A stretch of 64,000 bases of DNA from Hirschia maritima DSM 19733 (lineage in GTDB: Bacteria > Pseudomonadota > Alphaproteobacteria > Caulobacterales > Hyphomonadaceae), in the NCBI RefSeq assembly GCF_000378345.1, contig NZ_KB899546.1, positions 499,523-563,522 of the forward strand. The letters run 5' to 3'. Below are positions 16,848 to 25,413 of the stretch, one piece after another (positions within the stretch are counted from its first letter, which is position 1; every line of letters begins with the position of its first letter). Position numbers and translations under genes: made by a program. Below the pieces are notes generated by a model that was not told the DNA's origin, did no database searches, and worked only from the letters and a program-made list of their open reading frames with translations.

Positions 16848-17066
16848 ATCGTTCAGATCGTAGTCCGCGACAACAATGTCGATCAGGCATTGAAAGCGCT
16901 AAAAAAGAAAATGCAACGCGAAGGCCTTTTTCGTGAGATGAAGCGTCGCAACCACTTTGAAAAGCCTTCTGAGAAGAAAGCACGTGAAAAAGCTGAAGCC
17001 GTACGTCGCGCTCGTAAGCTTGCACGTAAGCGCGCACAGCGCGAAGGTCTTCTTAAAGCAAGATAA
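16848..17066 (+). CDS. rpsU: 30S ribosomal protein bS21, apparent AUC start codon
   Basis: Reading from 16848 gives a 72-residue bS21: [20 protein letters not shown], then [14 protein letters not shown] and the basic helix …[20 protein letters not shown], ending GLLKAR. The homologous start Met is encoded by ATC at 16848-16850. The codon two before it is an in-frame TGA (16842-16844), and no ATG, GTG or TTG exists in frame before K-K-K-M at residue 18. A GGGAGA ribosome binding site at 16835-16840 lies 7 nt before the ATC, exactly where it should be. The gene is therefore either initiated at AUC or carries a sequence error. Neighbouring COQ9 fits. Confidence 0.9.
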   Translation: MVQIVVRDNNVDQALKALKKKMQREGLFREMKRRNHFEKPSEKKAREKAEAVRRARKLARKRAQREGLLKAR

Positions 17067-17148
17067 GTTTGTAGGCGTCCTATAGCGGCGCTAGCAAACA
17101 ATCCTGACTTTGCATTTGGTCATACCCGAATGACCAAGGACTGCATAC

Positions 17149-17178
17149 AGCCGCTCGGTTTACGCCTAGCGGCTTTTG
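17149..17178 (+). terminator. Terminator downstream of rpsU
   Basis: AGCCGCT (17149-17155) pairs with AGCGGCT (17168-17174), followed by TTTGCTGTTT. A second hairpin, TTGGTCAT/ATGACCAA (17116-17137), lies just upstream, so the rpsU 3' end is strongly structured. Confidence 0.75.
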
Positions 17179-17195
17179 CTGTTTGGGCGATAAAA

Positions 17196-17750
17196 TCAAA
17201 GAAAACGTTGTAATATTTCACTCGAAGTTGTTATTTCTGCATACTCACTGCCCAGAATGGCCAAGGACATCTCAAATACTTCTTCAGCATTCCATATTTT
17301 GCCATCTTGCCCGGTGACTGGGACAGCGGTTGTTCCATCTTTAGGAAGGGTGATGTGATATCCTAGTGCTTTGCCTGCTCTAATTGTTGCGTCCATGCTG
17401 TTGTGAATGACTACTCCAACTAAAACAAAACTCTTTGCCTTTAATTTCGAAAGCTCTGCGTCTAGACTTGTATTTATAAAGGCGCAGTTTTGATGTTTTA
17501 TAACAACTGGTTCATTAGGTTTCGGTGCGACAGGTTTTTGTATTGCATTCCATGGGCCATGAGTATGGTAAGTGGATGAAGGTGTTGCTTCATCGTGCTT
17601 AACATGAATGACGGGCCATTTATTTTCTCGCCAAACTTTCAAAAGCTTTTCAATAACAGATAGATAGTCTGGATTGTTTTTATGGTTCCAGACAGGCTGA
17701 TTGATAGCATCCTGTACATCTAAAATGATGAGGGGAGTTGGAGGCGGCAT
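17196..17750 (-). CDS. Isochorismatase/cysteine hydrolase family protein with Cys-to-Ser change
   Basis: The 184-residue protein has the isochorismatase-like fold: PLIILDVQDAINQPVWNH with the catalytic Asp of the first strand (D11), a lysine-bearing strand VVIKHQNCAF, and the nucleophile loop VLVGVVIHNSMDATIRAGKA. In nicotinamidase-type members that loop carries a catalytic cysteine. Here the aligned residue is Ser118 (H-N-S-M-D). The protein may hydrolyse a different bond, as isochorismatases do without cysteine, or be inactive. It lies downstream of the ABC pair on the same strand, 36 nt away. Confidence 0.85.
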   Translation of the reverse strand: MPPPTPLIILDVQDAINQPVWNHKNNPDYLSVIEKLLKVWRENKWPVIHVKHDEATPSSTYHTHGPWNAIQKPVAPKPNEPVVIKHQNCAFINTSLDAELSKLKAKSFVLVGVVIHNSMDATIRAGKALGYHITLPKDGTTAVPVTGQDGKIWNAEEVFEMSLAILGSEYAEITTSSEILQRFL

Positions 17751-17785
17751 GCGTGTCTCCTATCGCGATTTAAAAGACTATGATT

Positions 17786-19252
17786 TTAGTCCTTTGCTTT
17801 CTTTAAAAACTTCGTTTTGAAAAAAGCTGTGATCTCTTTCATTCCAAACCCGTTGACGGCTCCTGCTCGGTAAACACGAATAGAGCACCAGACGGCAAAT
17901 GACGTAGATACGATCATCACTAATAAATGGCCAATAATCTCAATAAGGGGTGGCTCTAGCGGTGCGCGTAGGATCATTAAGAATGGTGTGAGCAGGGGCA
18001 CCCAACTCATCGTGAACACAAAACCCGATGCGGGGTTCTGTAGCGCCATAATAACGATAAATAATGGAGTGGTGAGCAGTAGGATAAGCGGTGTCGCGAG
18101 AGCTTGTGCTTCCTGAATCGTATCGCAAAGTGCGCCTAGGGCGAGGAAGATGGCACCATACATCAAATAGCCAGCTAAAAAGCCTGCTAGAGCAGGCACG
18201 ATTAGTGCCGGATCGAGGGCTGCACGTGCAAATTCCCAGGCTGCTGGACTAATCGCTGAATCAATGTTCAGGCCTGCCCATATGGCCATCAATAGCCATG
18301 CGCCCAAAAGGGTCGCTGATAACATGAGTACGCCAAGCAATTTTCCTGCGAGTAGGTTTGTTACGCTGACGCTGGTGAGTAGGCTATCAAATATCTTGTT
18401 AGAGCGCTCTTCTATTGTTCCTGTGAGCAAGAAATTCACAACAGAAAAGATCAGAAGCCATAATGCTATCGCAATGCTTGTAGCCGCTACAAAAGGCGCA
18501 CGGTCAGTTAGGGTGACCTCATTGCTCTGATTATCATTTGGCGTGTTTGTTCCGGGCTTGCGGACGAATAATGAAGGGATATCGGCGTCTGCATTACGCA
18601 CCTCATCTGTTGTAACGCCCGCGCTTTCTAGCAATTGTATGCGAGATAAGTATTTAAGTGCGCCTGTCGTGGCCTGTCTCAACTCTCCATTGACGATGTC
18701 TGGCGAGATATAATCAACGCTGGATATATCGCCAACCTGATCGCGTTTGACGACAATAGCGGCAAATAGAGTTTGTTTCCCAGACGGGCCATCAAAGGTC
18801 TGGCCTGAAGATAAAATCTGTTCAATTTCATCAACAGATTCGTTCTTTATCCTGATTGGGTGAAATGTGACTGGCGCTGCTTCCATCGGGAAGGGGAGAT
18901 CAGCCTGATCTAATGCCTCTTGAGGAGAAGCTCCATCAGCGAATGCTTTTTCATATACGCTTATTGCGCGTCGCTTTTTCGCAGGCGTCACAGTGCTAAG
19001 AGCTTGTCTTAAAGCTATTTTCGTATCGAAATTTTGCCAGCTCTCAAACTGCCAATTCAAAGCTTCGTATACATCATCACGGCTATCAATGACTGTATAA
19101 TAGCGGGCAGGTTGGGCTTGCATAATGAGAGAAGGAACAAGCAACCCTACAGCCAAACCTAGAGGTGTGAGGATCAAGCCTAACCAAAATCCGATGGCAG
19201 ATACATAGCCAAGGTATTCGCGGCGGGCGACAAGCCAAATAGAGCGGAGCAT
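17786..19252 (-). CDS. ABC-2 type transporter permease (NatB-like)
   Basis: The 488-residue membrane protein starts MLRSIWLVARREYLGYVSAIGFW and has one N-terminal span, a large periplasmic domain (about residues 45-260) and five or six C-terminal spans (from AATSIAIALWLLIFSVVNFL onward). The motif TGTIEERSNKIFDSLLTSVS following the second span is typical of NatB/YhaP-type ABC-2 permeases for sodium or drug export. Its ATG shares one base with the TAA of the ATPase gene (TAATG at 19250-19254), so translation is coupled and the two form one transporter. Confidence 0.9.
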   Translation of the reverse strand: MLRSIWLVARREYLGYVSAIGFWLGLILTPLGLAVGLLVPSLIMQAQPARYYTVIDSRDDVYEALNWQFESWQNFDTKIALRQALSTVTPAKKRRAISVYEKAFADGASPQEALDQADLPFPMEAAPVTFHPIRIKNESVDEIEQILSSGQTFDGPSGKQTLFAAIVVKRDQVGDISSVDYISPDIVNGELRQATTGALKYLSRIQLLESAGVTTDEVRNADADIPSLFVRKPGTNTPNDNQSNEVTLTDRAPFVAATSIAIALWLLIFSVVNFLLTGTIEERSNKIFDSLLTSVSVTNLLAGKLLGVLMLSATLLGAWLLMAIWAGLNIDSAISPAAWEFARAALDPALIVPALAGFLAGYLMYGAIFLALGALCDTIQEAQALATPLILLLTTPLFIVIMALQNPASGFVFTMSWVPLLTPFLMILRAPLEPPLIEIIGHLLVMIVSTSFAVWCSIRVYRAGAVNGFGMKEITAFFKTKFLKKAKD

Positions 19253-20211
19253 TATGCGGTCTCCTCATCATTTAAATCTTCACCAACTAAAGATACAAAA
19301 ACATCTCTCAGCTTGGCGCGGTGAGGAGTAAAAGACGTGATTGGTGCGCCTGCATTGATCGCAGCGCGTAGGACGTCCTGTGCACGTTCGCCATGAGAGA
19401 GGTCTATACGCCAGTGTTTGCCGTTTTCATCGGTCTTGTCGTATTCAGAAGTGAAGCCTGATTTTTCTAATGCGGCGTGAAGGTCAAAATCACCCTCGGT
19501 GCTGATATCTGCAGTTTCAGGGATGAGGCTCATCGCTTCATCGATTGTACCATCGAAACGTTTCTCACCTTTACCAATGATAACAAGACGGTCACATAGG
19601 CGCTCGGCGTGTTCCATCACATGAGTGGAGAAGATAATCGTAGCACCGCGTTCGTGCTCTTCTCGGATTAGCATCTCGAGATCGTGCTGATTGACTGGGT
19701 CTAGACCGGAGAATGGTTCATCCAAAATAATGAGGTCGGGTTTGTGAACTAACGTAGCAAGGATTTGAACTTTCTGAGCCATTCCCTTGGAAAGGTCTGA
19801 AATTTTAGACTTTATTTGCTTGCCAAGACCATATCGCTCAAGCATTTCGTCCGCGCGCAGGAGGGATGTCTTGCGATCCATTCCTTTTAGTCGGCCATAA
19901 TAAGAAATGATGCCGCGTGTTGTCATTTTGCGATAAAGTCCGCGTTCCTCAGGCAGGAAGCCGACGCGATGGAGATTTTTGAGGTTTGGTTTTTCGCCAA
20001 ACAAATAGGCTTCTCCATCATCGGGGGCTAAAACACCCAACGCCATGCGTAAACTTGTGGATTTCCCTGCGCCATTAGGGCCTAGAAATCCGAGAATTTC
20101 ACCCTTTGGGGCGCTGAATGACACTTGATTGACTGCAGCTTTCCCTTTGAAGAATTTAGATGCGCAGCGCAATTCCAAAGGAGTTTGTGTATCAGGCAGT
20201 GGAGAATTCAT
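19252..20211 (-). CDS. ABC transporter ATP-binding protein (NatA-like)
   Basis: The 319-residue ATPase has Walker A G44-P-N-G-A-G-K-S-T52, a signature-type LSKGMAQKVQILATL, Walker B LIILDEPFSGLDP and the switch His in FSTHVMEHAERL. A C-terminal DUF4162-like extension of about 90 residues (ISTEGDFDLHAALEKSGF …) is typical of NatA/CcmA-type subunits. The frame is open back to a TTG at 20274. I use the ATG at 20211 (MNSPLPDTQ), because the upstream region is filled by a strong hairpin. The ribosome binding site is weak. It pairs with the downstream permease through a TAATG overlap. Confidence 0.9.
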   Translation of the reverse strand: MNSPLPDTQTPLELRCASKFFKGKAAVNQVSFSAPKGEILGFLGPNGAGKSTSLRMALGVLAPDDGEAYLFGEKPNLKNLHRVGFLPEERGLYRKMTTRGIISYYGRLKGMDRKTSLLRADEMLERYGLGKQIKSKISDLSKGMAQKVQILATLVHKPDLIILDEPFSGLDPVNQHDLEMLIREEHERGATIIFSTHVMEHAERLCDRLVIIGKGEKRFDGTIDEAMSLIPETADISTEGDFDLHAALEKSGFTSEYDKTDENGKHWRIDLSHGERAQDVLRAAINAGAPITSFTPHRAKLRDVFVSLVGEDLNDEETA

Positions 20212-20228
20212 GAAAAATCCAGAATAAA

Positions 20229-20260
20229 ATGGCGCGTGTGATGGAGGTTCACACGCGCCA
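20229..20260 (-). terminator. Strong hairpin between the response regulator and the ABC operon
   Basis: TGGCGCGTGTG (20230-20240) pairs perfectly with CACACGCGCCA (20250-20260), with a 9-nt loop. On the minus strand it is followed by TTTTATTCTGGATTTTTC, a U-rich run, so it should terminate the response-regulator transcript. It ends only 18 nt before the ABC ATPase ATG, and its minus-strand loop is AACCTCCAT, an anti-Shine-Dalgarno-like sequence. Confidence 0.75.
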
Positions 20261-20314
20261 AGATTGCTCAACAAAGAAAATCATTCAAGAATGAAATCTC
20301 TATTAATTATATTA

Positions 20315-21793
20315 TTATCCAACGTTTAGGTCATCATCCTCTTCGCGGACACGTAAGTCGTATTCGCGGACCTTACGGTAGAGGGTTGAGCGTCCAATGC
20401 CTAAACGACGCGCAACTTGTGACATGTGGCCGGAATATAGGTCGATCGCATACTGAATAAGGTCACGTTCAACTTCTTCCAGTGGGCGTAATTCTCCGCT
20501 GTCGTCCGTAATGGAGACAGGCCCTCCAATCGGTGAGTTCAGTTGTGCTGCTGTTTCCGCAGCATTCATCGGCGCGATTTCTGCGGTGGTTGAATCAAGG
20601 ATGTCGTAATTAGGTGTTAAGCCTGAAATTTGTGGGAAGTCGATTGGTTGCAATTCATCGCCTTCACACAAAATCATTGCGCGGAAGATCGAATTCTCCA
20701 ATTGTCTCACATTACCCGGCCATTCATGCGCCATGATAATGCCCAAAGTTTCTTTGGAGACACCTGTAATTGTTTTACCTTCTTGGGCGTTGAAGCGGCG
20801 AATGAAGTGGTCCACTAAAGGCGGCAAATCTTCTTTACGTTCACGCAGGGATGGCATTTCAATAGGGAAGACGTTTAAGCGGTAGTAAAGGTCTTCACGG
20901 AACCGGCCTTCAGCGACAGCTTGTGCAAGATCGCGGTTAGTTGCGGATATGATGCGCACATCTACTTTAGTTGGTTTGCGAGAGCCCACGGCATCAACTT
21001 CACCTTCTTGCAATACACGAAGAAGTTTTACCTGCATATCTAGCGGTAGTTCACCAACTTCATCCAAGAAGAGTGTACCTTGGTCGGCTTCAGCAAATTT
21101 ACCGAGTTTTTTCTCATGTGCGCCCGTGAATGCACCTTTTTCATGACCGAAAAGGATTGATTCAACGAGGTTTTCTGGAATGGCACCACAATTGACTGTC
21201 ACAAAAGGCTTGCCGGCGCGATCTGATGCGCTCTGAATACATTGTGAAACAACCTCTTTACCAACACCGCTTTCCCCTGTGATGAGGATAGGGATGTTTG
21301 ATGTGGCTGCGCGTTGTCCAAGGCGAACAACCTGGCGCATAAGTGGTGCGCCAGCGATCATGTCGTCAAAACCAAGTGTCCCTTCAGATTTTTTGGAGAG
21401 ACGTTTCACTTCACCTCGAAGATCTGATACTTTAAGTGCGTTTCTCAAAGAAACCACAATACGCTCAGGGGAGGCTGGCTTAACAAAGAAATCTACTGCA
21501 CCTGCACGCATCGCCTGAACAACTGTATCGATACCACCAGATGCGGTAAGTACGATAACAGGAAGATCAGGGCGACGTTCTAAAAGACGTTCGAGCGTTT
21601 CCATTCCGGAAAGGCCTGGCATGATCAAATCTAGAAGAACAACTGAGATGCCGTTTTTTGCATCTGAAGCTTCTTCAAGAGCTTGATCGCCATTTTCTAC
21701 TAAACGCGCACGAAATCCCTGGCGTTCAACAGCCGCTTGCATTAATCGGCGTTGAGTAGGATCATCATCAACAATAAGAACAGTTTTCGCCAT
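20315..21793 (-). CDS. Sigma-54-dependent response regulator, NtrC family (TacA-like)
   Basis: The 492-residue protein has a receiver domain (KTVLIVDDDPTQRRLMQA, phospho-acceptor D55), an AAA+ sigma-54 activation domain (Walker A GESGVGKE at 173-180, GAFTGA at 220-225, ATNRDLAQ sensor) and a Fis-type helix-turn-helix (QVARRLGIGRSTLYRKVREY). The sequence around VDDDPTQRRL and the receiver as a whole resemble Caulobacter TacA, which activates stalk and polarity genes such as staR and spmX downstream of the ShkA-ShpA phosphorelay. No partner kinase is adjacent. Start chosen at the ATG 21793 (MAKTVL); the frame opens 15 nt upstream. It is divergent from the M3 peptidase. Confidence 0.92.
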   Translation of the reverse strand: MAKTVLIVDDDPTQRRLMQAAVERQGFRARLVENGDQALEEASDAKNGISVVLLDLIMPGLSGMETLERLLERRPDLPVIVLTASGGIDTVVQAMRAGAVDFFVKPASPERIVVSLRNALKVSDLRGEVKRLSKKSEGTLGFDDMIAGAPLMRQVVRLGQRAATSNIPILITGESGVGKEVVSQCIQSASDRAGKPFVTVNCGAIPENLVESILFGHEKGAFTGAHEKKLGKFAEADQGTLFLDEVGELPLDMQVKLLRVLQEGEVDAVGSRKPTKVDVRIISATNRDLAQAVAEGRFREDLYYRLNVFPIEMPSLRERKEDLPPLVDHFIRRFNAQEGKTITGVSKETLGIIMAHEWPGNVRQLENSIFRAMILCEGDELQPIDFPQISGLTPNYDILDSTTAEIAPMNAAETAAQLNSPIGGPVSITDDSGELRPLEEVERDLIQYAIDLYSGHMSQVARRLGIGRSTLYRKVREYDLRVREEDDDLNVG

Positions 21794-21913
21794 TATCTTA
21801 ACCATCATTTAAACGGCCGAAACAACGCGACCTCGTTTTCATGGTTCAACTTGGCACGAACTTATGAAATTGAGTTTAAATACTATGGTGTAATTTGTAA
21901 GGACTGCACTAAA

Positions 21914-23560
21914 ATGGCGCCAAATTGGCTCAAAATGAACCGAAATCGCATTGGGGGATGGCGTTCCAGCCTTTACCAAAACCCTATCGATAAAAAATTG
22001 CTAAAAGATAAAAAACTTTTGAAAGCAATGGTTAAGGATATGGTGGGAGATCACTTATCCGGTAGATCTCATTTGTTTGAAGATTTAGAAATAGCAAACT
22101 CCCTGTTAAACAAGCTTCGTTTGTTTCTTCATTTATATCTATCGTTATCCACAAGCATAACGCAAGAAATGGAAGCAGAAGCTCTATCTATACTTAACGA
22201 ATTAAATACAGAACGTGTTCAATTGCAGGCTTTGTCCATATGGTCGGTGTCTAATTCTACAGATGCACCAGCGAAGTGGAAAAGTGCACAACGCCGAAAA
22301 GGTGTTTCAGCAATGCCGTGGCGAGCGGCTGTCAGCTATGCGGAACAATCTCAGTTTGCTTCTGATCAGCATTGGGTGTCTCAATATAGATATGACAAGG
22401 CATTGCATCTGATGGCTCAAAACTTTGGTGGGTTAGCTGATATGGGGGCGGGGCTTAGAGATTCCGATTCTGCTATTCGAGTGAAATCTGTTGAGGCAAT
22501 GGGAGCATGGCTTCAGGAGGCGGGAGCAGAAGGAGAGGCTCTTTTCAGAATTCAAGCAAAATTGGCTTGTAAAAAACGTTTTAACGTTGCTGCAATTGAT
22601 GCCTCTGACCGGACTTTGGAAATTGCCAGGCGGGTGGCGTTGAAGCGCGCTCCGGATTTAGCGAGAGCATTCTTTAAATCAAAGCAGGGCAATACTGTAG
22701 AGAATCCCGAGCAGATGTGTTGGCATGATAGATATGCAGTGCCTCAAGAGAATGAAGACAAGAAGTCTTGGAAAAGTATCAAATCGTCTTTGTTACAAAA
22801 TCTCAGCATACTTCCGGCTGAGATCAGTAAAGCTATACGAGCAATGTTGGTATCAGAGCATTTGATCCAACCCAAGGGACGTGGGGGTGGGTTTACTACA
22901 CCTGTGTTTTATAACCGAAAAGGAAAAATAGAGGCAGGTCCTTATATATATGCGCCCTTCGATGGTGGGCGAGACAGTGCGCGCACATTGGCGCATGAGC
23001 TAGGCCATGGAGTTCATGCGTATTTATCTTCTTATCTTGGGCCTATGCAAAGCGATTCAGGATGGGCAGTTGCAGAAACAATTGCTTTGGTTTTTGAGCG
23101 ATTAAATATGAAAGATGACAATGCTGCTCTAGCGGATCAAGATTTTGCTATGCTCGTGCACCAGCCTGCTATCGGTATGTTTGAACGGGAACTAGGCGTC
23201 TCGGAGGCTGAAATACCAGCGGATGCAATTTGGCTGAATGCTTTGCGTGCCCATTATGGAAAAGAGATATCTTTGAAAGGGTATGGGCCGTTTTGGAGGC
23301 GACATTCTTCTACGATTTCCGCTCCGGGTTACCCAATGTCATATTTATTAGGGTGGGTCTTAGCTGAATATATTTCAGGGCGTTCAGGAGAGGCATTCAA
23401 AAAATTGGAACAACCATTGCTGGATCTGCTAAAGGCTGGTGGGAGTATTGGTTTTGATGAAGCTGCTTCTATGTTTGGAGCCAGAAATGTCGAAGAGTTA
23501 TTCCACAGAGCGTATGATCGTGCAGAGGCGCGGCTAGGTGTAAATGTTCATCATGTCTAG
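21914..23560 (+). CDS. M3 family zinc metallopeptidase (oligoendopeptidase F-like)
   Basis: The protein is about 548 residues from the ATG at 21914. It carries the gluzincin motif HELGHGVHAYLS, in which H-E-x-x-H binds zinc, and a downstream glutamate ligand in VAETIALVFE. The surrounding FDGGRDSARTLAHELGHG and the C-terminal PGYPMSYLLGWVLAEYI match the pepF/M3B family, cytoplasmic enzymes that cleave short peptides. The open frame extends to 21752 but would then overlap the divergent regulator; AAGGA about 11 nt before 21914 supports the shorter form. The N-terminal half is divergent from textbook PepF. Confidence 0.87.
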   Translation: MAPNWLKMNRNRIGGWRSSLYQNPIDKKLLKDKKLLKAMVKDMVGDHLSGRSHLFEDLEIANSLLNKLRLFLHLYLSLSTSITQEMEAEALSILNELNTERVQLQALSIWSVSNSTDAPAKWKSAQRRKGVSAMPWRAAVSYAEQSQFASDQHWVSQYRYDKALHLMAQNFGGLADMGAGLRDSDSAIRVKSVEAMGAWLQEAGAEGEALFRIQAKLACKKRFNVAAIDASDRTLEIARRVALKRAPDLARAFFKSKQGNTVENPEQMCWHDRYAVPQENEDKKSWKSIKSSLLQNLSILPAEISKAIRAMLVSEHLIQPKGRGGGFTTPVFYNRKGKIEAGPYIYAPFDGGRDSARTLAHELGHGVHAYLSSYLGPMQSDSGWAVAETIALVFERLNMKDDNAALADQDFAMLVHQPAIGMFERELGVSEAEIPADAIWLNALRAHYGKEISLKGYGPFWRRHSSTISAPGYPMSYLLGWVLAEYISGRSGEAFKKLEQPLLDLLKAGGSIGFDEAASMFGARNVEELFHRAYDRAEARLGVNVHHV

Positions 23561-23876
23561 ATGCACCAATGGTCGTTGCTGATGTCAGCAATTGCTGAAT
23601 CATGGGGTGCGAGTCGGTCGCATTGTTGCTTTCTAATAATTTCTATAATGAACCGAGCTGGACCTTTGTGTCTGTTGAGGATATCTCAAGGTTTCAAGCT
23701 CTATGTTCCATGAATTGTGATGTAGAGTTCAAAAAAATAATATTGTGAATATTGCAGTGTTGGCGAAAAAATCTTGCGCTATCACTACGGATTATACCGT
23801 AGATTTTAGCATGAAACTCGTCTTGTCTGAGATATCACGAGGGCTATCTAATTGTTGAACGAAAAAGGTGAAACTA
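23561..23876. other. 316-nt intergenic region upstream of the COX IV-pnt operon
   Basis: No reading frame with coding character is seen. It holds an inverted repeat CTACGG (23785-23790)/CCGTAG (23797-23802) followed by ATTTT, which could be a weak terminator of the peptidase transcript or an operator for the downstream operon. An A/T-rich stretch at 23728-23775 is a plausible promoter region. Confidence 0.5.
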
Positions 23877-24182
23877 ATGAGCGAGACTAGCGAGTACGTA
23901 AAAGGTGAGATGGAAATCGATTCACAATCGAAAATGTATTCAGCATTTTTGAAAGTGACAGCGTGGACATCTTTGATTTTGATCCTGATGCTCGGCTATG
24001 CGACTTTCACACTGACTATGGGCATGAATTGGATGGTGGCCATGGCTCTCTTTGCAATCATCGGTGCGATCGGTGGTTCAATGTTGGGATTAGGAGGAGG
24101 TTTCCTTCTAGCGGTGTTTGGTCTGATTGTTTTGGGCGTGTTTGTTCAAATCATGATCTCTCTCGGCGGTGCCTTAATGTAA
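23877..24182 (+). CDS. aa3-type cytochrome c oxidase subunit IV-like protein
   Basis: The protein is about 101 residues from the ATG at 23877 (MSETSEYVKGEMEIDSQSKM). The Y-V-K-G-E-M-E-I-x-x-Q segment followed by FLKVTAWTSLILILMLGYAT is the signature of the bacterial aa3 oxidase subunit IV family (PF07835), a small helix attached to cytochrome c oxidase. Unlike the minimal one-helix form, this protein continues with two more hydrophobic segments (MNWMVAMALFAIIGAIGGSM and FLLAVFGLIVLGVFVQIMIS). Location directly ahead of pntA is common in Alphaproteobacteria. An AGG box precedes the start; a GTG at 23868 is an alternative. Confidence 0.82.
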   Translation: MSETSEYVKGEMEIDSQSKMYSAFLKVTAWTSLILILMLGYATFTLTMGMNWMVAMALFAIIGAIGGSMLGLGGGFLLAVFGLIVLGVFVQIMISLGGALM

Positions 24183-24198
24183 GACACAAGAGCCTGCC

Positions 24199-25335
24199 AT
24201 GAAAATAGCCGTTCCTCTGGAGCGGCGCGAAAGGGAACTTCGCGTTGCCGCTACTCCGGAAACAGTCAAAAAACTGATTGCAGCCGGACATGAAGTAAAA
24301 ATTGAAAAGAATGCCGGGGTCAATTCCGGTATTCTGGACGAAGAATTCAAAAGCGCTGGTGCGCAAATCGCTGACGATGCAAAGTCTACACTTATGGGTG
24401 CTGACCTTGTTTTGAAAGTTAGAGCACCATCCGCTGATGAAAGATCTCTTTTATCAAAAGGGCAGGCTTTAATTGGCCTCTTAGAGCCTCATGGGGCCAT
24501 AGAAGAGGCAAATGCCTATGCGAAGGCGGGAGTCACTGCCTTTGCAATGGAATTCGTACCGCGAATTTCTCGTGCGCAATCTATGGATGCGCTCTCTTCC
24601 CAAGCAAACTTAGCTGGCTATCGTTCCGTGCTTGAGGCGTCTCATTTATATGGGCGTGCAATGCCGATGATGATGACGGCCGCGGGTACAGTTGCACCTG
24701 CCAAAACGTTTGTGATGGGCGTTGGGGTTGCTGGTTTGCAGGCGATTGCAACGGCCAGACGATTGGGTGCTGTGGTGTCTGCAACCGATGTTCGCCCCGC
24801 GACTAAGGAACAGGTCGCATCGCTTGGGGCCAAGTTCATCGCTGTAGAAGATGATGAATTTAAAGCGGCAGAAACAGCTGGTGGTTATGCCAAGCAAATG
24901 TCTCCTGAATATCAGGCCAAGCAAAGAGAGCTGATAGCTTCTCATATCTCCAAACAAGATATTGTTATCACTACTGCACTTATCCCGGGTCGTGAAGCGC
25001 CTGAATTGGTGACTGAGGAGATGGTGAAATCCATGCGACCGGGATCCGTGATTATTGATCTTGCTGCGGCGCAAGGTGGGAATTGCAAATTGTCTAAACC
25101 GGATGAAATTGTTGAGGCTCATGACGTAAAGATATATGGCCCAACAAACCTGCCCGCAGCCATCGCTGCAGACGCCTCATCCTTGTATGCAAAGAATTTA
25201 TTGAACTTTATTGCGCTAATTTCTGCACCAGATGGTTCTTTAAAACCTGATTGGGACGACGAGGTCGTTGCGTCAAGTGCGCTTACAAAAGAAGAAAAAA
25301 TAGTACATCCAACACTCGTGCCGGAACCGGCCTAA
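24199..25335 (+). CDS. pntA: Proton-translocating NAD(P) transhydrogenase subunit alpha, part 1 (PntAA)
   Basis: The 378-residue protein is the soluble NAD(H)-binding domain I: MKIAVPLERRERELRVAATP, AMEFVPRISRAQSMDALSSQ, and the Rossmann stretch VMGVGVAGLQAIATARRLGA with VSATDVRPATKEQV. It binds NADH and exchanges hydride with domain III of PntB. The alpha subunit is split into two genes, as in Rhodospirillum; part 2 follows after 78 nt. The enzyme couples proton import to NADPH formation at the inner membrane. Confidence 0.96.
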   Translation: MKIAVPLERRERELRVAATPETVKKLIAAGHEVKIEKNAGVNSGILDEEFKSAGAQIADDAKSTLMGADLVLKVRAPSADERSLLSKGQALIGLLEPHGAIEEANAYAKAGVTAFAMEFVPRISRAQSMDALSSQANLAGYRSVLEASHLYGRAMPMMMTAAGTVAPAKTFVMGVGVAGLQAIATARRLGAVVSATDVRPATKEQVASLGAKFIAVEDDEFKAAETAGGYAKQMSPEYQAKQRELIASHISKQDIVITTALIPGREAPELVTEEMVKSMRPGSVIIDLAAAQGGNCKLSKPDEIVEAHDVKIYGPTNLPAAIAADASSLYAKNLLNFIALISAPDGSLKPDWDDEVVASSALTKEEKIVHPTLVPEPA

Positions 25336-25413
25336 AACAAGTTTATTTCTCCAATTGCTGCATTGCAGCAAATATATTGTTTTTACAATATAGCGCGAGA
25401 AGAAAGGATAGTT

